Below, one piece after another: positions 59,011 through 64,000 of a stretch of 64,000 nucleotides of DNA. A program made the translations under genes and the position numbers. The notes beneath the pieces were generated by a model that was given only the letters and a program-made list of their open reading frames with translations, had not been told where the DNA came from and ran no database searches. The DNA comes from JAIQFF01 sp963788505 (GTDB lineage: Bacteria > Acidobacteriota > Terriglobia > Terriglobales > Acidobacteriaceae), in NCBI GenBank assembly GCA_963788505.1, contig CAWBGY010000008.1, positions 139,397 to 203,396 on the forward strand. Reading direction: 5' to 3'. The stretch's first letter is position 1. The number at the start of each line of letters is the position of its first letter.

Positions 59011-60579
59011 CTACATGCCGCTGTCGCCTTGCCCGGGCTGGGCCGGATGCAGCACACGGAACGTACTGCCGCCGTTTGACCACACCAGCACCAGCGCATC
59101 CTGTCCCTGGGGCACGCTGCTCAGCGCCTTCTGAACCTCGGACGCGTTGTCCACCGGCTTGCGATCCACTTCCACGATCACATCGCCAGACTGCAGGCCG
59201 GCGTTGTCGGCCGGGCTGCCCGGCCGCACTTCCTGGACCACCGCTCCGTGCAGAGTGTTGGGCGCCTGCAATTGCTGGCGCATGTCCGGAGTGATATCGG
59301 CCAGCCCAATTCCCCAGCGCGGCTTGCCGTGTCCGGCATCCGCGTTTTCGTCGAGGGCTTTGTCGTGGCTGCCCATGGCTTCCAGGGTCACCGGAACTGC
59401 CACGTTCTTGCCATCACGCATGACCTCCAGATGGACGGTCGTGCCTGGGTTCTTCTCTCCCACGACTACCTGCAGAGAGCCCGCATCGCTTACCTCGTTG
59501 CCATCGATCTGGGCGATTACGTCGCCGACCTTCAGGCCAGCCTTGGCGCCGGGCGAGTCAGGATCGACCTGGGTCACCACCGCTCCAACGGCTTTCTCCA
59601 TGTGGAAGAACTTCGAGTTGTCCGGAGTGACGTCGGAAATTCCGATTCCTATGTAGCCGTGCGTCACCTTGCCATACTGGATCAGCTTTTCCACCGTGGG
59701 ACGAACGATCTGGGTCGGGATGGCAAATCCCATGCCCGAGAACGAACCCGAAGGCGAAATCAGGAAGGTGTTAATCCCGACCACTTCCCCGTGCGCATTC
59801 ACCAGCGGCCCGCCGGAGTTTCCCGGATTGATCGCCGCATCGGTCTGGATGAACTCACCCGGCTTGTGGGCGTCGTCGGACGATGGGTTGGGACGGTTCA
59901 GCGCGCTGACGATGCCGCGCGTCACCGTAAAGCGGAATCCGTATGGATTGCCGAATGCCAGAACGGTCTGGCCCTGGCGCAGTTTTGTGGAGTCGCCCCA
60001 GGGGGCGTTGGGCAGGTCGTGACCCTCGATCTTGATGACCGCCAAATCGGTCAGCGGATCGGTGCCCACCACCTTGGCGGGCAGAATGCGGCGGTCGCTC
60101 ATGGTGACACGAACGTCGGTCGCACCCTCGACCACGTGATTGTTGGTCACGATGTATCCGTCGGGGGAGATGATGACCCCGCTGCCCAGTCCATGCTCAA
60201 CCCGCTGCTGCGGTTGCGGCATCATGTGCCGCGGCTGCATCTGTTGTCCGAAGAACTGTCCGAACGGACCAAAGAATTGCTGCATGTCCTGAGCGTTGTC
60301 ATCAGACGAGCTGACCTTGGTGTGCGATGTCACCGTGACATTCACGATGGCGGGGGTGACGCGCGCGGCCAGGGTTTCCATGGCCTGGTCGAGCGAGAGC
60401 AGCGCCCCCACGCTGTTGTTATCGAGCGCAGTCGTGGTGGGACCAGCCATCGCAGCCTTCGCCGGCATGGCCTTTACGAAATCGTAGGTCACGAAGCCAC
60501 CCACCAGGGCGATGGACAGAATTGGGATGATGAGACGTCGGCTTGCGATCGTCTTCCAGTTTGTGAGCCAGTTTTTCAT
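59011..60579 (-). CDS. degP: DegP/HtrA-type periplasmic serine protease
   Basis: 522 residues. A membrane anchor or signal (RLIIPILSIALVGGFVTYDFV) is followed by the trypsin-like domain with His (VTNNHVVEG), Asp (TDLAVIK) and Ser (GNSGGPL), then two PDZ domains (YIGIGISDVTPDNSKFF... and WGIGLADITPDMRQQL...). A Met/Gln-rich loop (QQMQPRHMMPQPQQR) resembles the LA loop. AGGAG precedes ATG 60579 by nine bases. A BlaI-type palindrome sits about 30 bases upstream, behind the M56 protease gene. Confidence 0.94.
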   Translation of the reverse strand: MKNWLTNWKTIASRRLIIPILSIALVGGFVTYDFVKAMPAKAAMAGPTTTALDNNSVGALLSLDQAMETLAARVTPAIVNVTVTSHTKVSSSDDNAQDMQQFFGPFGQFFGQQMQPRHMMPQPQQRVEHGLGSGVIISPDGYIVTNNHVVEGATDVRVTMSDRRILPAKVVGTDPLTDLAVIKIEGHDLPNAPWGDSTKLRQGQTVLAFGNPYGFRFTVTRGIVSALNRPNPSSDDAHKPGEFIQTDAAINPGNSGGPLVNAHGEVVGINTFLISPSGSFSGMGFAIPTQIVRPTVEKLIQYGKVTHGYIGIGISDVTPDNSKFFHMEKAVGAVVTQVDPDSPGAKAGLKVGDVIAQIDGNEVSDAGSLQVVVGEKNPGTTVHLEVMRDGKNVAVPVTLEAMGSHDKALDENADAGHGKPRWGIGLADITPDMRQQLQAPNTLHGAVVQEVRPGSPADNAGLQSGDVIVEVDRKPVDNASEVQKALSSVPQGQDALVLVWSNGGSTFRVLHPAQPGQGDSGM

Positions 60580-60605
60580 TTTTGTCACTCCTGTTTTCAT
60601 GTATG

Positions 60606-60623
60606 CAACTAATTATTTAGTTG
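60606..60623. promoter_or_regulatory. Palindromic operator upstream of degP, identical to the blaI operator
   Basis: CAACTAATTATTTAGTTG, with eight of nine base pairs symmetrical, lies 27 bases before the degP start. The identical 18 bases occur at 62519-62536 before blaI and nowhere else that I noticed. The most natural ligand is the BlaI-type repressor encoded nearby. Confidence 0.8.
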
Positions 60624-60641
60624 TTGAAAGCAAAAAAAAAC

Positions 60642-62069
60642 TCAAATCGACTTGGCGATAAATCCCGCCACCACCTGGTTCGGCCCCGAGCCGACCACGG
60701 TTACCTGCCACACGCACAGGTCCCACACCACGACCGGCGCAGCGTCATACTGTCCGCCCTGCACCACCTCGGTTTGCATCACGAGAAACAAAGTCCGAGG
60801 CGCGACCGCGTCTTCTCGCATACTGCTGCGAACCAGCATCGGGGCCCTGACTCGATGCTCGGCCGCGCTCGCGGGGAAGACTTCAGGCTTGCGCATCCTT
60901 CTGAACGGGCTCTTGACCGCGGACTTCGCGATTATGGGAACGGAACTCTTGCCTTCCAGCGGAACACTCTCCCGTCGGACCTCTTTCCGTTGCAACTGAA
61001 GCCTTGCGGGAACCACGTGCGCACCCATGGACGCCATCGCACTCGTCGCAAAATCTCCAGATGGGATCTGACTCGTAAGCGACGAGGGAGCGGCGGTGTT
61101 GTCGAACGACACCAGCCGGGTGGGTGCATGTGACAACGCCACCAGGCAGACCAACGACACGCCAGTCACCAGGACTGGCGCCGGCCTCCACACCCGTGTG
61201 GCATTCGGACGGTTCACGTCCAGAATCTGCGATACCCGCAGCGAGACGTGCCGCAGGCGGTCCACCGCGGCCTGCGCCAGGGCGGACCGTCGCCGCAGGC
61301 AGGTCTTCTCGGCCATTGCCACCAGACACTCCGCGTACGCTCGCGGACTCGTGGCCTCGGCCAAAACCAAATCGTCGCAGGCCATCTCGCGTTCGAGCGC
61401 CAGCTTCTTCTCGATCCACCACACCGCGGGGTGGAAGAACAGCAGCGCGCCTAAAATCTTCTGCACCAGATTGGTCCAGTCATCACGCCGCCGCAGATGG
61501 GCCAGCTCATGCAGCAGGATCGTGTTCAGTTCCGGGGTGGAAAGGTCCCGCATGGTCCATGCGGGGATGACCACGAGCGGTTTCATGAACCCGATTGCGG
61601 TCGGTACTCGCAACTGATCGGAGGTACAGAGCTTCACCGCTCTCGACGAGTCGAACTCTTCCAGAGTCTTGCGCAGTATGGGACTGAGTGCCGCCACATC
61701 GACGGGCACGCAACCTTTGCGAAGCCGGTGCAGGTGCCAGAAACCGATGCCCACCCTGATCAATCCTGCGCTTGCCATCAGCAGCCACGCGGCGGAGATA
61801 TAAAGCGCCCACGCCCCGGGCAGGGTGATCTCGGACCGTTTCGTCAGCTCGGCTCCACCCGCAGCCCAGTTGCCGATAAGGGGCAGGGCCGCGATCCCCA
61901 ACAAAGCCGCAAACCAGACCGCGAAGCGGGTGCCCGAATTCTGCCGGCCGACGGCGCGCAGCAGGAGCCAGGCCAGTAGCACGATGATCATCCCTTCCGC
62001 CGCGCAGTTCAGGATGTGCTCGGCGGAAAGCTGGGCTACGGATTGCAGATTGAGCGCCGCGATCATCAT
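60642..62069 (-). CDS. M56 (BlaR1/MecR1-like) membrane metalloprotease
   Basis: 475 residues. N-terminal transmembrane helices (ILNCAAEGMIIVLLAWLLLRA and later) frame a cytoplasmic gluzincin domain with HELAHLRRRDDW and the third ligand EREMACDD. One more helix (VLVTGVSLVCLVALSHA) is followed by a tail of about 160 residues of unknown fold, which replaces the penicillin-binding sensor of BlaR1. Such proteases cleave BlaI-type repressors on a signal. The gene lies 10 bases behind blaI. Confidence 0.9.
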   Translation of the reverse strand: MMIAALNLQSVAQLSAEHILNCAAEGMIIVLLAWLLLRAVGRQNSGTRFAVWFAALLGIAALPLIGNWAAGGAELTKRSEITLPGAWALYISAAWLLMASAGLIRVGIGFWHLHRLRKGCVPVDVAALSPILRKTLEEFDSSRAVKLCTSDQLRVPTAIGFMKPLVVIPAWTMRDLSTPELNTILLHELAHLRRRDDWTNLVQKILGALLFFHPAVWWIEKKLALEREMACDDLVLAEATSPRAYAECLVAMAEKTCLRRRSALAQAAVDRLRHVSLRVSQILDVNRPNATRVWRPAPVLVTGVSLVCLVALSHAPTRLVSFDNTAAPSSLTSQIPSGDFATSAMASMGAHVVPARLQLQRKEVRRESVPLEGKSSVPIIAKSAVKSPFRRMRKPEVFPASAAEHRVRAPMLVRSSMREDAVAPRTLFLVMQTEVVQGGQYDAAPVVVWDLCVWQVTVVGSGPNQVVAGFIAKSI

Positions 62070-62079
62070 GGATCTCTTG

Positions 62080-62469
62080 CTATTTCTCTTTCTCTTCTCT
62101 CGATTGCAGCAATGCCCGAAGGTGCTTCAGTTCCTCGGCTTCGAGGGCCTGGTCTTCGAGAATATTCAGGACCAGCAATTCGTGAGAATTTTTGAAGAAC
62201 CGGCCGACCAGGTGCCGGATTTCGGAGCGCGAGGCTTCCTCACGCTCCATGATGGGTCGGTAAATGTGGGCCCGGCCGTCTTTGACGTGCTCGACGTAGC
62301 CCTTGTTTTCCAGGACGCGAATGGTGGTCAGGACGGAGTTATAGGCCAGCGCCGGCTTCTGGGGAAGCGCATCGAGCACCTGCTGGACCGTGGCCGCGCC
62401 CTTTTGCCAGAGCACGTCCATCAGGCGCAGTTCAGCCTCGGTCAGGGTCTCAGACTTTCTCGGCGGCAC
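62080..62469 (-). CDS. blaI: BlaI/MecI-family transcriptional repressor
   Basis: 129 residues. The winged helix comes first (TEAELRLMDVLWQKGAATVQQVLDAL, LAYNSVLTTIRVLENKGYVEHVKDGRAHIYRP), then the C-terminal dimerisation helices. The site usually cut by the M56 partner lies in the segment after YRPIMERE. The GTG at 62469 has GGAGGAGG before it; the frame begins at 62514, but that would place the start at the operator edge. It forms an operon with the M56 gene. Confidence 0.92.
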   Translation of the reverse strand: MPPRKSETLTEAELRLMDVLWQKGAATVQQVLDALPQKPALAYNSVLTTIRVLENKGYVEHVKDGRAHIYRPIMEREEASRSEIRHLVGRFFKNSHELLVLNILEDQALEAEELKHLRALLQSREEKEK

Positions 62470-62491
62470 AAGCCATCCTCCTCCTGTTCTT

Positions 62492-62536
62492 ATTAGACGC
62501 AATGCGCGGACCAAAGGTCAACTAATTATTTAGTTG
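62492..62536 (-). promoter_or_regulatory. Promoter and operator of blaI-M56
   Basis: TTGACC (62516-62521), 18 bases, TCTAAT (62492-62497) on the minus strand. The palindrome CAACTAATTATTTAGTTG (62519-62536) overlaps the -35, so bound repressor would block the promoter. Confidence 0.8.
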
Positions 62537-62852
62537 CTGACTGGTCTGATTTGGTTGTCTGGGGGTCATTGCCTGTAACACTCTCCATCGATTCGTTGTA
62601 GTCGCCGAACTGGTCGAGCCCGAGGACGCAGATGCCGCCAGATTGTCGGCTCCAGTTTGCCAGCAGAAGCCTGGCTCGATGTCGAATGCAGTAACGAGTC
62701 CTGAAACGATGTCCGCCCCAGAATTTCGTGCCGAGCCAGGCCTCTTGGGGCGCATAGATATGCATCTAGACCACTAGGTTCTGTCTTGCAGACCGTGTAC
62801 GGATACGGTTATAACTGCAGGAGTTCCGTTGTTCCGACAGGCTCGGGGGTGT
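62537..62852. other. Intergenic region without a supported gene
   Basis: Two overlapping minus-strand open frames (ending at 62522 and 62526) have no ribosome site or recognisable domain. Their residues (for example GTKFWGGHRF) suggest no family I know. Nothing else is seen apart from the blaI operator at its left edge. Confidence 0.4.
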
Positions 62853-63704
62853 ATGAGATTCCGTACCGTTGTCGTGGTTCCGACCAGAGTTTGCATTGTC
62901 CTCTCTCTCCTGACCGTGGCCGTTGTGGCCCAGGAAAGCAACCAGGAGAAGAAGGAAATCACCTACACCGTCGGACCGGGAGCGGTGGTCTCGATCACCA
63001 ATAATTACGGTCCCATCACGGTCAAGCCCTCGGGAAGCAGACAGGTCGTGGTCGAGACGGTTTCGCACTCGGATGCGGTCAGCCTGCTGAACGAGCAACA
63101 CGGCGATCGCATTGAGCTGTCTTCGATCTCGAACCGCCAGGGCACCAATTTGGTGGAGTATACGGTCCTGGTACCCGCAGAGGCGGTGGTCAGCCTGCGT
63201 TCCTCCGACGGAAGCCTTCGGGCACAGGGACTGCGCGGGGATGTAGTCCTCGAAGCCGCCACCGGTTCGGTGGAAGTGACGGATATCACGGACGCCCACC
63301 TGCATGTGAAAACTTTGAGCGGGCCGATTACCTTGACTGATATTCGTAACAGCCGTCTGGACATTCACTCGGTCAGCGGCAACGTCGATATCCGCAACGT
63401 GACCGGACCGTCGGTCGAGGTCAACTCGGGCAGCGGTCGAATTTCCTACGCTGGCGATCCCGGCCCGGTTGGAGAATACCTGCTCACCAGTCATTCGGGC
63501 GACCTTGACATCTCGATTCCCGCCAGCGCTCTGGTCAGCATCAAGGCGCGCTCCATAAAGGGGGAGTCTGATCCCGAGTTTCCTATTGCCAGCGGTTTTT
63601 CCGCGCCCGGAGCTGGGAATCTGCTGATCAAACCGGGGACGATTACCGGGTCCCTCTTTGAGCTGCGTTCCTTCCGAGGCAAAATCCGCCTCAAGCGTCC
63701 CTGA
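62853..63704 (+). CDS. Exported DUF4097 beta-helix-like protein
   Basis: About 283 residues. A signal peptide (VVVVPTRVCIVLSLLTVAVVAQ) is followed by repeating beta turns (GPITVKPSG, VVSLRSSDGSLRAQGLRGDVVLEAATGSVEVTDI, LSGPITLTDIRNSRLDIHSVSGNVDI), the pattern of DUF4097 putative adhesins. The C-terminus ends LRSFRGKIRLKRP. These proteins often sit near anti-sigma or stress genes; their role is unknown. ATG 62853 begins the signal; the frame extends slightly upstream. Confidence 0.8.
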   Translation: MRFRTVVVVPTRVCIVLSLLTVAVVAQESNQEKKEITYTVGPGAVVSITNNYGPITVKPSGSRQVVVETVSHSDAVSLLNEQHGDRIELSSISNRQGTNLVEYTVLVPAEAVVSLRSSDGSLRAQGLRGDVVLEAATGSVEVTDITDAHLHVKTLSGPITLTDIRNSRLDIHSVSGNVDIRNVTGPSVEVNSGSGRISYAGDPGPVGEYLLTSHSGDLDISIPASALVSIKARSIKGESDPEFPIASGFSAPGAGNLLIKPGTITGSLFELRSFRGKIRLKRP

Positions 63705-63864
63705 ACTTACATCCTAAACAGGACACCGGGCCCCCGTGGGCCGCAGTGGTTACCACGGTGCCGGGACCATTGTGGGCGTCAGCCATTACAGACCGGTAGA
63801 CACCGGTTGCGTTGAGTTCCATCCCCAGTGTAAATTCTTAAAACGTGTTCGTGCCGTAATCGTT

Positions 63865-64000
63865 ATGCGGTCATTCTCGAAACAGATAGCGTTTCTGTGC
63901 CTGCTGCTGACATTGAGTTCAGCCGTGGCATTTATTGCGCATCACCATTCGAGCGCAAACGACGCTGCCAAATGTACGGTCTGTGTGACCGCACATTCCG
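63865..64000 (+). CDS. Partial gene: small exported cysteine-containing protein (cut by window end)
   Basis: The visible 45 codons begin MRSFSKQIAFLCLLLTLSSA, a signal peptide, followed by FIAHHHSSANDAAKCTVCVTAHS. The His cluster and CxxC resemble DUF2946-like or small metal-binding exported proteins. The 3' end is outside the window. Confidence 0.6.
   Translation, partial: MRSFSKQIAFLCLLLTLSSAVAFIAHHHSSANDAAKCTVCVTAHS

Noticed and set aside
62526..62765. 79-codon minus-strand frame next to the blaI operator
   Set aside because: No ribosome site, no domain, and another equally long overlapping frame exists. It may be a relic, but I cannot support a gene.
1..64000. tRNA or rRNA genes
   Set aside because: I looked in the intergenic stretches for GGTTCGAATC-type T-arms and cloverleaf patterns and found none; a tRNA search program would be needed to be certain.

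Overview
The window reads as a stretch of chromosome from a free-living, Gram-negative, moderately high-GC bacterium, most probably an acidobacterium (Terriglobia-like). That placement is an inference. It rests on the mix of families (DUF2934, Tat-exported ThuA and amidohydrolase proteins, a cytochrome c maturation operon with a Cys-rich CcmH, a secreted protein with an LTNADV-type N-terminal domain, a BlaI/M56 pair) and on many families of short intergenic inverted repeats. I see no rRNA, tRNA, CRISPR array, prophage or intact insertion sequence.

Layout. 1-12.5 kb: secreted esterase, ThuA protein, B12-type radical SAM protein, gamma-glutamyltranspeptidase, sugar isomerase-like barrel, asnS, arginase, and a CsgG-like gene followed by a secreted protein. 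12.6-18.5 kb: ddl, a Ser/Thr kinase, then a SAM-I riboswitch ahead of a threonine-synthase-like gene that overlaps a CysO/MoaD-type sulfur-carrier gene. 18.5-24.4 kb: an aldo/keto reductase and a divergent TetR-HlyD-ABC-ABC efflux operon with a palindromic operator. 24.4-27.3 kb: the yceD-rpmF-plsX-fabD lipid/ribosome operon, with fabD carrying two frameshifts. 27.5-35.5 kb: membrane glycosyltransferase, amidohydrolase, a carboxypeptidase-regulatory-like protein, a VapBC pair, an aldo/keto reductase, a TPR membrane protein and dksA. 35.5-39.7 kb: ccmF-ccmH-ccmI-like plus an unknown membrane protein. 39.9-43.9 kb: a DUF2934 protein and dnaE2. 44-49.2 kb: leuA-ilvB-ilvN-ilvC, preceded by a leader peptide rich in Leu/Ile/Val and a textbook attenuator. 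49.5-58.4 kb: PilZ, STAS, a GAF-HlyD protein, an HlyD lipoprotein, a PqqD/M50/HlyD fusion, a small Ala/Lys/Pro-rich basic protein and an NtrC-like activator. 58.5-64 kb: a VOC protein, a DegP-type protease, an M56/BlaR1-like protease and BlaI, a DUF4097 protein and one gene cut by the window end.

The strongest biological leads are four. (1) The SAM-I riboswitch, ThrC-like and CysO-like unit suggests a protein-thiocarboxylate route to homocysteine or methionine. (2) A complete branched-chain amino-acid attenuator (leader peptide, antiterminator, terminator) sits in front of leuA-ilvBNC. (3) An identical 18-bp palindrome lies upstream of both blaI and degP, implying a BlaI/M56 envelope-stress circuit that controls a DegP protease. 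(4) dnaE2 contains in-frame insertions made of dispersed intergenic repeat DNA.

At least seven dispersed repeat families occur at gene borders, some reaching into reading frames. Two genes (fabD and the GAF-HlyD gene) contain single-base frameshifts. These may be real or sequence errors, and read data are needed to decide.
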